A stretch of DNA of 41,498 nt from MWFE01 sp964481075 (GCA_964481075.1 CAYZSD010000008.1:1-41498); one strand, 5' to 3'. Positions 16,320-24,741 are shown, numbered from the stretch's first letter. Notes: generated by a model from the letters alone, not told the origin. Translations and numbers: made by a program.

Positions 16320-18200
16320 ATGTTTTGGGATTCGTTGAATATTCGAACTAAGCTAACCATTATTTTTGGTTCTTTAGCAACAATTGCCATAATGGCTGCT
16401 GGGTTAACCTTTGCAAGCTTCAACCAAATAAACGCAATACGAGCGAAGCTTCTAAACCTTCATCTTGCCGATAAGTCGAGGATATCAGCCGATAACTACT
16501 TCCTTCTTTACATAAAAAACCCAGATAGCAAAACACTAGATCAACTCAAAAGCAGTATTGGTGAGGTTCAGAGTATTCTTAACGCCCTAAAGCAAAACCT
16601 ACTTCAGGCTGAAGACGCCCAAACCATTAACAGTATGCTCGAAGGACTTGAGCAGTACAACAAATCAATTTCAACCCTTTCCACCATTGAGAGAAGAAGG
16701 AATCAGCTAACAGATCAGGCTAATTCAATAACAAACCGAATAACCAGCCAGAATCCCGACTTTTCAAGCGACATTTACAAGATACGATTCCTCGGGCAGC
16801 GTTTTATTTTGAGTTCAAATAGAGACGATTTCAACGAATGGGACAGGTCGGTGAATGCTACTCGCACAAAAGCAGAGCTATCCAATAGTGGTGACCTTAT
16901 CCGAATGATATCTGAGTACCAGGCCTTAGGTGTTGAATACTGGAGCATCATCGAAGATACACAGAAGGTTTTCCAAGGGATAGAAGGGGTAAAAGCACAG
17001 ATGAAGATGAACCTCGATAAGCTTGTTGAAAGTGGTACATCAGTTTTCAATGTGCAAAGATCAAGGAATGTTCGATTTATTATTTCTGTTCTTGTTATTC
17101 TTATCATTGGCTCGGGTTTGGTTTCATTTGTTTATAGTAAGGCTCTTTCAAATAGCCTTAAGCGTGGTGTGAAATTTGCCGAGCTTATCGCCTCTGGCGA
17201 CTTAACCGTTAAGTTCGACAACGACCTGCTGGTGAAGAAGGATGAGATTGGCGACCTTGCCCGAAGCCTCAACGAAATGGGTAATAGGTTAAAGCAAATC
17301 ACCGAGACCATCATTGCTGACTCGGAAAGCATTGCTAACGCAAGCTTTGAGTTTAGCAATACCAGCCAGGAAATTGCCAAGGGTGCAAATGCTCAAGCAT
17401 CCTCAACCGAAGAGGTCTCTTCGAACATGGAACAGATGGCTGCAAATATCGACCAGAACTCCGACAACGCTAAGGAAGCAGAGAAAGTGGCCTTGGAAAC
17501 TGAACATGGGGTAGTAGAGGGTGTAAACGCTGCGGCTCAGGCTATGGGTTACACAAATCAAATTAGCGATAAGATTGGGATAATTCGCGATATAGCATTC
17601 CAAACAAACATCCTTGCCCTAAATGCCGCCGTTGAGGCAGCCAGGGCTGGTGAACACGGAAAAGGGTTTGCCGTTGTGGCAGCCGAAGTACGAAAACTGG
17701 CAGAAAGATCGGCCGTTTCAGCCCAAGAAATTGAGACAATGGCAAGCAAACTGAAGCAAGCATCCGATTTAGCCAACCAGAAACTGAATAGCGTTATACC
17801 TAAAGTTAAGAACAACCTGAAGCTAATACAAGAAATATCTGCCGCAAGTGGTGAGCAAGCTTCAGGTGCCGAGCAGGTTAATAACTCAATACAGTACCTG
17901 AACCAAATTGTTCAGCAGAATGCTGCTGCAAGCGAGCAGCTCTCGTCAAACGCCGATGAGATTAAAACACTGGCTCAGCACCTTATGGAGGAAATCCTAT
18001 TCTTCAAAGTTGACGACTCCAAAAAGGCAAGAGGCTTTCAAGGCTCTTTCAAGAAACCTTCTCCAACTGGTATTATGACACCCAAACCTAAACAAGGTGT
18101 TCAAAGAATATCAGCTCAGGCTAAATCAACCTCTAAACCAAAAGGTTTTGGTATGAAACTCGATGGTGGAGAAAGCGACAAGGACTACACTTCATTTTAA
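16320..18200 (+). CDS. Methyl-accepting chemotaxis protein with longer sensor and basic tail (626 aa)
   Basis: Paralog of the preceding receptor. The first membrane helix is at about 13-33. The sensor region is larger, about 215 residues of helix, fitting a helical bimodular layout. The second helix is at about 253-275, then HAMP and the same signalling hairpin FQTNILALNAAVEAARAGE. It differs by a C-terminal extension of about 60 residues rich in Lys, Ser and Pro (KKPSPTGIMTPKPKQG), ending DKDYTSF, of unknown role. The pair looks like a tandem duplication in which the sensor was exchanged or expanded. Confidence 0.95.
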   Translation: MFWDSLNIRTKLTIIFGSLATIAIMAAGLTFASFNQINAIRAKLLNLHLADKSRISADNYFLLYIKNPDSKTLDQLKSSIGEVQSILNALKQNLLQAEDAQTINSMLEGLEQYNKSISTLSTIERRRNQLTDQANSITNRITSQNPDFSSDIYKIRFLGQRFILSSNRDDFNEWDRSVNATRTKAELSNSGDLIRMISEYQALGVEYWSIIEDTQKVFQGIEGVKAQMKMNLDKLVESGTSVFNVQRSRNVRFIISVLVILIIGSGLVSFVYSKALSNSLKRGVKFAELIASGDLTVKFDNDLLVKKDEIGDLARSLNEMGNRLKQITETIIADSESIANASFEFSNTSQEIAKGANAQASSTEEVSSNMEQMAANIDQNSDNAKEAEKVALETEHGVVEGVNAAAQAMGYTNQISDKIGIIRDIAFQTNILALNAAVEAARAGEHGKGFAVVAAEVRKLAERSAVSAQEIETMASKLKQASDLANQKLNSVIPKVKNNLKLIQEISAASGEQASGAEQVNNSIQYLNQIVQQNAAASEQLSSNADEIKTLAQHLMEEILFFKVDDSKKARGFQGSFKKPSPTGIMTPKPKQGVQRISAQAKSTSKPKGFGMKLDGGESDKDYTSF

Positions 18201-18362
18201 CCTAAGTGCTATTTATTTCAATGCCTAATGGCAAAACTATTTGTTAAATAACCTGTTTGTTTGTCCAGCTTAAAGAATAATTGAAATCTTTAGTAGTATA
18301 ATATTAAGGGTTTAAAAGTGGGGAGGTGTATTTATTTATATCAACCCAAAAACTGGATAATC

Positions 18363-20156
18363 ATGAGAAAACTTGTTGCCCTCATTGCTCTTTCGTTAAG
18401 CTTTTCATATTCTTTTTCTCAAACCAATACAATCCTTTTGCAGGCTTTTGATGGTACAACCTTTCCTCCCTCTGGATGGACTATTATTGATCACGACGGT
18501 GATGGGAAAAACTGGTATCATCGTACCGACTCACAAACCGGAAACAAAATGGCCTCATCGAGGAGCTATGAAAGTGGAGCGTTAACACCTCATAATCTTC
18601 TAATCACTTCACAAATAAATTTTTCGGACTTTAGCTCAACTCACAGGCTAAGGCTGGCTTTTAGGGTTGCTGCTACAGGTAACAACTACTTTCAGGAGCA
18701 CTACAAGGTTGTGCTATCAACAACAGGCAATACCTTCGCCGATTTTGCCTCTGGAACCATCCTTTTTGAAGAAACACTCACCCAAGCAGAAAGTGGATGG
18801 AACTTCAAGCCCCGGAGTATAAATGTTGAGGCCTATGCAGGCCAGCAGTTCTATCTGGCATGGGTTCACTACAACTGCACCAACATGGATGCTCTCCTTA
18901 TCGATGACATTCACATATACGAAGGAGACGACCCTACCGATTTACCCTACTCATCGTGGATTGTTGGTAGTACCGATGATGTTTTACCTCAAAACTTTCA
19001 GCCTGGAATCGTATTGGCAGGTGGTGCAGGCGATAACAGCGATGCCATGAAATGGTTTCTAAATCGTGCCGATGGCGGCGACATTGTTGTGATAAGAGCA
19101 TCTGGTACAGATGGATACAATAACTACCTCTATAGCAGCCTGAATATAACGGTGAATTCTGTTGAGACAATTCTTATCAATTCGCGTGAAGCAGCCGAGC
19201 ATCCATACGTTGAGCAGCAGATACGAAATGCCGAGGGGCTTTTTATTGCAGGAGGCGATCAGAGCGACTACTACAACTTCTGGAAGGATACACCCGTTAT
19301 GGACGCAATCAACTATTTAATCAACGAGAAGGGGGTTGTGGTTGGTGGAACAAGTGCAGGCATGGCAATTTTGGGAAAGGTTTACTATGCCCCAACTGGG
19401 TCGGGGGCACAATCGAGCACTGTGCTCCAAAACCCTTACCATTCAAGCACAAACATTATTGGTCGTGATGATTTTATCAGCACACCAGTTCTCGAAAACA
19501 CAATAACCGATACACACTTTGACCAGCGAGATCGTAGTGGCCGACTTTTTACCTTCCTTGCACGCATGGTAACCGACTGGGGCATAGAGGCCAAAGGTAT
19601 TGCTGCAAACGAGTACACAGCCGTTTGTATCGATTCCGATGGAAAGGCCTTCGTTTTTGGTAATCCTTCTTACGATGACTACGCCTATTTTCTTAGCTCA
19701 CAATCGTGTAACCCCGAGGTTTGCACATCTGGTCAACCCCTTACCTGGAATTGTAACTATCAGGCGGTGAAGGTTTACAAGATTCTTGGCAAGCAAACTA
19801 GCCCCGATTTCTTTAACCTTGCCGACTGGGAAACTGGGCAGGGAGGTATATGGGAGTATTGGTATGCAGTGAATGGAACACTTTTTAAGTCACCTATTAC
19901 TTCAACTTCTTCTTTCGAAAAAGGGAATGCTAAGGTTTTCCCAAACCCTTCTTCTGGCAAAATGATAGTCTCCCTTTGCGAGGAGATAATTTCCGGTATC
20001 GAGGTTGTTTCACCTTCAGGGAAAATAATCAAGAGGTTTGGTTACCTCAATGATAGAATAGTTGACCTAAATCTTACTGAGCTACCATCGGGGGTTTACC
20101 TCCTGAGAATAACAACAGCCACCAACACCTATACCGAGCGGATAATTGTTATTTAA
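18363..20156 (+). CDS. Secreted S51 (cyanophycinase-like) peptidase with adhesin-like domain and T9SS signal
   Basis: A 597-residue secreted protein. Its order is: signal peptide (MRKLVALIALSLSFSYSFSQ); a choice-of-anchor J / cleaved-adhesin jelly roll at about 25-190 (FDGTTFPPSGWTIIDHDGDG); an S51 serine peptidase domain; and a T9SS type A sorting domain at the end (VFPNPSSGKMIVSL...LPSGVYLLRI). In the peptidase, FIAGGDQSDYY, VGGTSAGMAI (nucleophile Ser near 330) and DTHFDQRDRSGRL (His near 384) are intact. Family members cleave cyanophycin, a storage polymer of Asp and Arg. The sorting domain says it leaves the cell. I chose ATG 18363; upstream codons to 18318 only lengthen the leader. Confidence 0.9.
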   Translation: MRKLVALIALSLSFSYSFSQTNTILLQAFDGTTFPPSGWTIIDHDGDGKNWYHRTDSQTGNKMASSRSYESGALTPHNLLITSQINFSDFSSTHRLRLAFRVAATGNNYFQEHYKVVLSTTGNTFADFASGTILFEETLTQAESGWNFKPRSINVEAYAGQQFYLAWVHYNCTNMDALLIDDIHIYEGDDPTDLPYSSWIVGSTDDVLPQNFQPGIVLAGGAGDNSDAMKWFLNRADGGDIVVIRASGTDGYNNYLYSSLNITVNSVETILINSREAAEHPYVEQQIRNAEGLFIAGGDQSDYYNFWKDTPVMDAINYLINEKGVVVGGTSAGMAILGKVYYAPTGSGAQSSTVLQNPYHSSTNIIGRDDFISTPVLENTITDTHFDQRDRSGRLFTFLARMVTDWGIEAKGIAANEYTAVCIDSDGKAFVFGNPSYDDYAYFLSSQSCNPEVCTSGQPLTWNCNYQAVKVYKILGKQTSPDFFNLADWETGQGGIWEYWYAVNGTLFKSPITSTSSFEKGNAKVFPNPSSGKMIVSLCEEIISGIEVVSPSGKIIKRFGYLNDRIVDLNLTELPSGVYLLRITTATNTYTERIIVI

Positions 20157-20236
20157 ACATAAGAATTACTCACTTTATCAAGAATTAAACCATCCCTTTT
20201 TTATCAACAAAAAACAAAGAATACCAAATTGTTGAT

Positions 20237-20244
20237 TATTTTTG
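20237..20244 (+). promoter_or_regulatory. Possible -7 box for the second S51 peptidase
   Basis: TATTTTTG matches TAnnTTTG, 23 bases before the ATG at 20268. No convincing -33 box. Confidence 0.35.
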
Positions 20245-20267
20245 GATTTCATTAGAGTGATTATCAC

Positions 20268-21527
20268 ATGATACGAATCTTTCTTCTTGTAACAGTTGTG
20301 TTTCTTAGCCATTCATTTTCCTTCGGGAAAGGTGGTTCTTTGGTAATTGCGGGGGGTGCAATCAGCTCTTTCAACTCGGAAATATTCATAGAGTTTATTG
20401 AACTTGCCGGTGGTGTTGAGTCGGCCAGAATTGGTATAATTGCAGCAGCCTCCGAAAAGCCAGTAACCTACGGCAATAGCACACGCGAAAGCATGATAAG
20501 GCATGGGGCAAAACCTTCAAATGTTTTTCTGCTTCCCATTGCTGTTAAGAATGATACAAGTACTGAGGAGAACGAGTCGCTTTGGATTGACAATGTCTTT
20601 AACGATGAGGTAGTTAAACTTATTGAATCATGTACTGGGATTTGGTTTAGCGGAGGCGATCAGATGCGAATAACCAAGGCACTTCTTAGGGAAGGGAAAA
20701 GAACGCTAGCTTTAGAAGCCATTTGGAGAGTTTACCAGGAAGGTGGAGTTATTGGAGGAACCAGCGCAGGAGCAGCAATCATGAGCGAGATTATGATTGC
20801 TGCCGGTAGCAGTCTGGAAGGGTTAATCTATGGATTTACTAACGATTACTCCGATATGTCGCAGCAAGAGGAGGGACCTGTGCATATCAGTCAGGGATTA
20901 GGATTTTTTGGGCTTGGAATAATCGATCAACACTTCGACAGAAAGGCGAGGATTGGAAGATTGGTTATGACAACATACCTCAACAGGTCAGGTGGCTTGA
21001 GAGGGTTTGGCATCGACGAGAACACCGCTCTGGTTGTTTACCAGAATGGTAAGCAAGCAAAATCAATAGGAACAGGCGGGGTAACAGTTATCGATGCTTC
21101 AATGGCCGAAGGAGGTGTAGTAGAGGATGGACGGCATTGGTATAAAGGTATAAAGGTAAGCTTCTTTGAGGCGGGCGATGTAATTGATTTTGAAACCTGG
21201 GAGATTAAGCCAAACCCAGTGAAAAAGGCTACGATGGGAAATGAGTACTTCAATGTAACCAACAGTATAACAGGAAGTACGCTTTCTCCAAACAGTTTGT
21301 TCAAGCAGCAGCTTAGTTACCTTTTGGTCGATAATTCGGAGCTAAGCGAGGTTCAGAGCCACTCGTTTTTGTCGAGTGGAAAAGGTTTTGTGATAACCCT
21401 TCGTAAGCGGTCAAGGACTAAGGGTTACTGGGCTTATATAGGTGACGAGGTGGATAGGTACACGGTGATTGACGCCGAGCTAGAGATTATCCCAGCAGAT
21501 TTCACCGTTAAGCAAATTGTTCCTTGA
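20268..21527 (+). CDS. Secreted cyanophycinase-like S51 peptidase
   Basis: A 419-residue S51 peptidase with an N-terminal signal peptide (MIRIFLLVTVVFLSHSFSFG). The cyanophycinase set is complete: VIAGGAISS, FSGGDQMRIT near 128, the nucleophile elbow IGGTSAGAAIM (Ser near 166) and IDQHFDRKARIGRL (His near 222). It lacks the adhesin and sorting domains of its upstream neighbour, so it is probably periplasmic or a simple secreted form. The pair may hydrolyse cyanophycin or other beta-Asp peptides from neighbours as food; that is inference. Its TGA stop overlaps the start of the RHS fragment that follows, so the island begins exactly at its end. Confidence 0.9.
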   Translation: MIRIFLLVTVVFLSHSFSFGKGGSLVIAGGAISSFNSEIFIEFIELAGGVESARIGIIAAASEKPVTYGNSTRESMIRHGAKPSNVFLLPIAVKNDTSTEENESLWIDNVFNDEVVKLIESCTGIWFSGGDQMRITKALLREGKRTLALEAIWRVYQEGGVIGGTSAGAAIMSEIMIAAGSSLEGLIYGFTNDYSDMSQQEEGPVHISQGLGFFGLGIIDQHFDRKARIGRLVMTTYLNRSGGLRGFGIDENTALVVYQNGKQAKSIGTGGVTVIDASMAEGGVVEDGRHWYKGIKVSFFEAGDVIDFETWEIKPNPVKKATMGNEYFNVTNSITGSTLSPNSLFKQQLSYLLVDNSELSEVQSHSFLSSGKGFVITLRKRSRTKGYWAYIGDEVDRYTVIDAELEIIPADFTVKQIVP

Positions 21528-22240
21528 GTTGGTACGATTACGGGGCCAGGTTCTACGACCCGCAACTAGGCAGGTGGCATGTGATCGACCCGCTGGCTGA
21601 AATGTATTCCCCCATCAGCCCGTATGCCTATGTGGCGAATAATCCAATTAAGTATATTGACCCGGATGGTAGGGTTATTGTTGATCAAAATGGCAATGTA
21701 GTTGTTGTTGAACAAGATAGTGATGGCAATTATACTGGAAATTTCTCATTTGCTGAAGGAACATCTCAAGAAGTTCAAAAGCAGTTTATGGACAATGGAG
21801 GAACATTATTACAAGAAATGATGACAATTGAAACAGGAATAGAATACGTAACAGCAGCTGTTCAGTCAGAAGAAAAAATTCATTATACAATAAGTGAAGA
21901 TACAAAACTATCAAGTACAGGTAGTGGTAATCGTAAGTATGGTGGGACAAAAGATGTTCCTAATGCTGAAGGGGGGATAGAAAAAACACAAATTACTATC
22001 TACAAAGGTTCAATTGAAGGCGCTATGGCAGATGGTAAGTTAGATAGTCGACTTTCAGTCAATCAAAATATGGCTGCTGCTGCTGTTCATGAAACCCACC
22101 ATGCAACAAACAAAGACGATATTAAGGTTCGTAGAGAACAAGGCCCTGGTAATTTAAGTAAAACTCAACATCAGAATGCATATAATGCAGGTTATAAAGC
22201 AATATTTGAATTTAAACTATTGAAGGGGTTGATAGAATGA
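21524..22240 (+). CDS. Orphan RHS C-terminal module 1 with HExxH toxin candidate
   Basis: This is the last part of an RHS/YD-repeat protein without its body. It starts abruptly at SWYDYGARFYDPQLGRW, followed by HVIDPLAEMYSPISPYAY and NNPIKYIDPDGR (to residue 50), the RHS-associated core end. There is no ATG, only a TTG at 21524, and a stop codon lies 15 bases upstream in frame. The following 188 residues are unique. They contain VHETHH (H189-E190-xx-H193), a zinc metallopeptidase HExxH motif. By position this is the toxin end of a polymorphic toxin. It overlaps the next gene by 4 bases (ATGA). Whether it is expressed as it stands is doubtful; it may serve as a recombination cassette. Confidence 0.75.
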   Translation: MSWYDYGARFYDPQLGRWHVIDPLAEMYSPISPYAYVANNPIKYIDPDGRVIVDQNGNVVVVEQDSDGNYTGNFSFAEGTSQEVQKQFMDNGGTLLQEMMTIETGIEYVTAAVQSEEKIHYTISEDTKLSSTGSGNRKYGGTKDVPNAEGGIEKTQITIYKGSIEGAMADGKLDSRLSVNQNMAAAAVHETHHATNKDDIKVRREQGPGNLSKTQHQNAYNAGYKAIFEFKLLKGLIE

Positions 22241-22758
22241 CAAAACAAATATTAATACTTATCCTTATTATTTTTGCTGCTAGATTTCTAGTAGCTCAAC
22301 AAAGAGAATTACCCAAAAGTGGATTAATGGAAGTTCTTGAAAAGTATGATTCCACATATGTAATGTTAAATAATTATCTAATTGAGAATAATTTTGCAGA
22401 TAAAGACAATTACATTTTGTATTTGTTCAATTTATATTCATGGAAGGAATTCGATTTATCTGATACTTGTGGAATCTATGTCTTTGGCTTGAAAGAGTCA
22501 GACCCGACTTATTTCTTGTTTTTTAAGAATAAAGATTTAACACATACTATAATCCAAAAGAATTCATTGCTTTTGATATTAAACACAGCAATTGTATTTT
22601 TTGAAAAGAATGAAATAGAAGATAAAGAGGTTCAACTATTTTACACATTGAGTTTGCTGAAATTTTTTGATAGTAATAATGAGTATTTGTTAAACGAAAA
22701 GTATTTACCTAGGGAATGGTATAAATCCCCCCCCGTTAAGCCGAGGCTACCAAATTGA
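22237..22758 (+). CDS. Secreted protein, candidate immunity partner of RHS module 1
   Basis: A 173-residue protein, not recognised. It starts with a clear signal peptide (MTKQILILILIIFAARFLVAQ), so it acts outside the cytoplasm. Its ATG overlaps the toxin-candidate stop (ATGA), the classic layout for a toxin and its immunity protein. The last residues, PPVKPRLPN, are encoded by a tail that recurs behind another module at 26072. An 8-base C run (22727-22734) sits just before that tail and could slip in copy number. AT content is higher than in the flanking housekeeping genes. Confidence 0.65.
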   Translation: MTKQILILILIIFAARFLVAQQRELPKSGLMEVLEKYDSTYVMLNNYLIENNFADKDNYILYLFNLYSWKEFDLSDTCGIYVFGLKESDPTYFLFFKNKDLTHTIIQKNSLLLILNTAIVFFEKNEIEDKEVQLFYTLSLLKFFDSNNEYLLNEKYLPREWYKSPPVKPRLPN

Positions 22759-22819
22759 AACGCTGTTTGGCATTACGGCATTATAAAATCGAAACCCGCC
22801 AGTTTTTGGGCGGGTTTTG
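22731..22819 (+). terminator. Conserved RHS-module tail 1 with GC-rich hairpin
   Basis: CGAAACCCGCC (22790-22800) pairs with GGCGGGTTTTG (22809-22819), with one G-T pair, across 8 bases. It is followed by T-rich sequence. The block starting CCCCGTTAAG at 22731 matches 26 of 32 bases with the block at 26072. It probably ends transcription of the module. Confidence 0.7.
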
Positions 22820-22907
22820 TTGTGTTTTAGGGGGCGAGTTGGTTTAGGCTAGCACGATCTGGTGGAGCTTGCTGCGCAGTTCGTAAACTCACTGTAACAC
22901 TTGATGA

Positions 22908-23021
22908 AGGCAATTGCAATACATGGTCGGGCACAAGTACGTGAGCTCAACTAGACGGCACCTGCTGAACAACCTAGATAGTTTACAGGACAAAATTGAG
23001 AAGTTCCACCCATTGAAATGA
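22908..23021 (+). pseudogene. Broken C-terminus of a tyrosine recombinase
   Basis: Reading from 22908 gives RQLQYMVGHKYVSSTRRH, then LLNNLDSLQDKIEKFHPLK and a stop at 23019-23021. This matches the end of XerC/XerD-type integrases of Bacteroidota (QYMLGHkyvSSTeRY...LekyHPL). A stop codon precedes it at 22905, and the rest of the gene is missing. The catalytic Tyr position after STxR is His. It is a remnant left by a mobile element beside the RHS modules. Confidence 0.6.
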
Positions 23022-23052
23022 AACAAAGTAAGGATGCTATCGTAAAATTTAC

Positions 23053-23075
23053 TATATTTGTACCAGTTTTGGTAC
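23053..23075 (+). promoter_or_regulatory. Promoter and operator of the Phd/YoeB-type operon
   Basis: The -7 box TATATTTG (23053-23060) runs straight into the palindrome GTACCA-gttt-TGGTAC (23060-23075). The palindrome covers the expected transcription start and lies 20 bases before the antitoxin ATG, where an autorepressing antitoxin would bind. Confidence 0.6.
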
Positions 23076-23095
23076 GCAATATAAAAAGTACAACA

Positions 23096-23413
23096 ATGAA
23101 GATAGTGACAAGCCGAGAATTTAGGGACAACCAAAAAAAGTATTTTGACATGGTTGACAACAGGGAACAGGTTATTGTAAAACGCTCAAAGCATAGAGCG
23201 TACAAGATAGTTCCTGTTACTGATGATGATATGCTCATTGAAATCCCGGAAGAGTACAGGTGCGACCCTTACGAGATTAGCCCAAGCGGCGATTTGTTTT
23301 GGGCAGACAAGAGAAATGTGGAGATAGTAAAGAAGGCTATCGAGAGCAAAAATCAGGTTTCAGATAAGCTAAACTCTGCGAAAGATATAAAGAACTTCCT
23401 GAATAATCTTTAG
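23096..23413 (+). CDS. Phd/YefM-type antitoxin
   Basis: A 105-residue antitoxin. The N-terminal fold MKIVTSREFRDNQKKYFDMV, followed by EQVIVKRSKHRAYKIVPV, is the Phd/YefM DNA-binding domain. The C-terminal part (from about 50) is the toxin-neutralising tail. I chose ATG 23096, the normal family start; a longer frame to 23018 would run through the promoter and operator. It is 1 base from the toxin gene and probably represses its own operon through the palindrome at 23060-23075. Confidence 0.88.
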   Translation: MKIVTSREFRDNQKKYFDMVDNREQVIVKRSKHRAYKIVPVTDDDMLIEIPEEYRCDPYEISPSGDLFWADKRNVEIVKKAIESKNQVSDKLNSAKDIKNFLNNL

Positions 23414-23414
23414 C

Positions 23415-23690
23415 ATGTATACTCTCCACATTACTGTCCAGGCAAAAAAGGACATTGCGCTTTTAAAAATGAATGCAGGTAAAGCCGTGACAGATAAAAT
23501 CGAGAAACTCTTGCTGGAACTTATAGAGCATCCCAAAACGGGAACCGGACAGGTTGAGCAGCTAAAGGGAGAACGGCAAGGTCAATGGTCAAGGCGTATC
23601 GACAAGAAGAACCGGCTTGTCTACACCATTAACGATGAAGTAGTAACGGTAGAAGTCATCTCGGCGAAAGGTCACTATGATGCTAAGTAA
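23415..23690 (+). CDS. YoeB/Txe-type mRNA interferase toxin
   Basis: A 91-residue RelE-superfamily toxin of the YoeB/Txe branch, which cleaves mRNA in the ribosomal A site. Family motifs are intact: EHPKTGTGQVEQLKGE (E48), WSRRIDKKNRLVY (R60, R61, R67) and the C-terminal GHY (H87, Y88) that forms the catalytic pair. Preceded by its Phd-type antitoxin and followed by a strong terminator, it is a complete, probably active type II module. Confidence 0.9.
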   Translation: MYTLHITVQAKKDIALLKMNAGKAVTDKIEKLLLELIEHPKTGTGQVEQLKGERQGQWSRRIDKKNRLVYTINDEVVTVEVISAKGHYDAK

Positions 23691-23707
23691 GATATTGAAT
23701 ACTTAGA

Positions 23708-23745
23708 GGGTACGAAGAATTGTTTTTTCTTCATACCCTTTTTTT
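23708..23745 (+). terminator. Rho-independent terminator after the YoeB-type toxin
   Basis: GGGTACGAAGAA (23708-23719) pairs with TTCTTCATACCC (23727-23738) with one C-A mismatch, followed by seven Ts (23739-23745). Confidence 0.75.
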
Positions 23746-23918
23746 CCGCTTTCACCCGAACCCACACAAAGAATTATTTTTCTTTTAGCTGAAATAGTTG
23801 AGCTGAAAACCCATCAGCTAAATGCTTCAATTAAAAGAAAAAAGGTTGTACTTTTGGGGTGCAATGACGTTCTTTGAACACCGTTTTTGGAGCAGGTAAG
23901 GGGCTGAAAAAAACTTGA

Positions 23919-24734
23919 AATTTTGGCGTAAGCTGGTACTGCCTGCCCCGCTACTGCGGGGACTACGGGGCACGGTTCTACGACCCAGAATTGGCTAGTT
24001 TCCATACTGTTGACCCATTGGCGGAGAAAAACTCTGATCGCACACCATATCATTTTGTGAGCAATAATCCGATAAATAGAATCGACTCTGATGGTAGAGA
24101 CGACTATACTATTAAAAGGAAAACAGGAGAGACTAGATTGGTTAAGGAAACTGAAGATGAAACTGATAGGGTTTTAAAAACTAATAGAATAGGTGAGGTT
24201 AAAACTAATAGAAAAGGTGAATCAAAAGTTGCATTTGGAAAAATTGAGAAAGGGATTTTAAGTGATGGTATGAACTTTAAGGAAAATGACCGCTTATTTG
24301 AGGTAGGAGGAGACGGAAAACCATCTGAAGGAGGTATTGAATCTTTTGCATTGCAGCATTCAGAGTATGTTGGTACAGAGATTTCTGGCATAGCCTATTC
24401 ATCTAATTCTACTGGAGAGGTTACTGACATGGTATTAGGAAAATATAAAAATAATGATAGGACAAATTGTAAAGCGACTCCTGGTGTTGAACTATCAAAA
24501 AAATATGGAAATATGTATTCTCCAAATAATGTTTTAAATGTATTTCACACTCATCCTGACGGCAACTTAGGTGCAATTGCATCTTCAAGCCCCGAAATTT
24601 CAACTGATTATAAAAATCTTCAAGGGCAGAAGCCGCATTTACCCAACGCGAGTTTTCTTATATTGTATAGGATTTCAGGTCAGCTAAAACTAAGGGAGTA
24701 CTATTATACACATCTTTATAGACCTAAAAAATAA
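23919..24734 (+). CDS. Orphan RHS C-terminal module 2 with JAB-like toxin candidate
   Basis: An open frame without an ATG. A TGA precedes it at 23916, then NFGVSWY, seven extra residues, DYGARFYDPELASFHTVDPL and NNPINRIDSDGR, the RHS core end. A TTG at 23991 is the only start codon a caller would use, and it lies after most of the core motif. The unique C-terminal part has VGTEISGIAY and VFHTHPDG...SPEISTD; counted from 23991 these are E130, H186, H188 and D206. They recall the JAB/JAMM metalloprotease and DUF4329 toxin layouts, though the spacing of the last Asp is not canonical. It is followed after 7 bases by a secreted immunity candidate. It is probably silent without a donor rhs gene. 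Confidence 0.7.
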   Translation, partial: NFGVSWYCLPRYCGDYGARFYDPELASFHTVDPLAEKNSDRTPYHFVSNNPINRIDSDGRDDYTIKRKTGETRLVKETEDETDRVLKTNRIGEVKTNRKGESKVAFGKIEKGILSDGMNFKENDRLFEVGGDGKPSEGGIESFALQHSEYVGTEISGIAYSSNSTGEVTDMVLGKYKNNDRTNCKATPGVELSKKYGNMYSPNNVLNVFHTHPDGNLGAIASSSPEISTDYKNLQGQKPHLPNASFLILYRISGQLKLREYYYTHLYRPKK

Positions 24735-24741
24735 AATTGAA

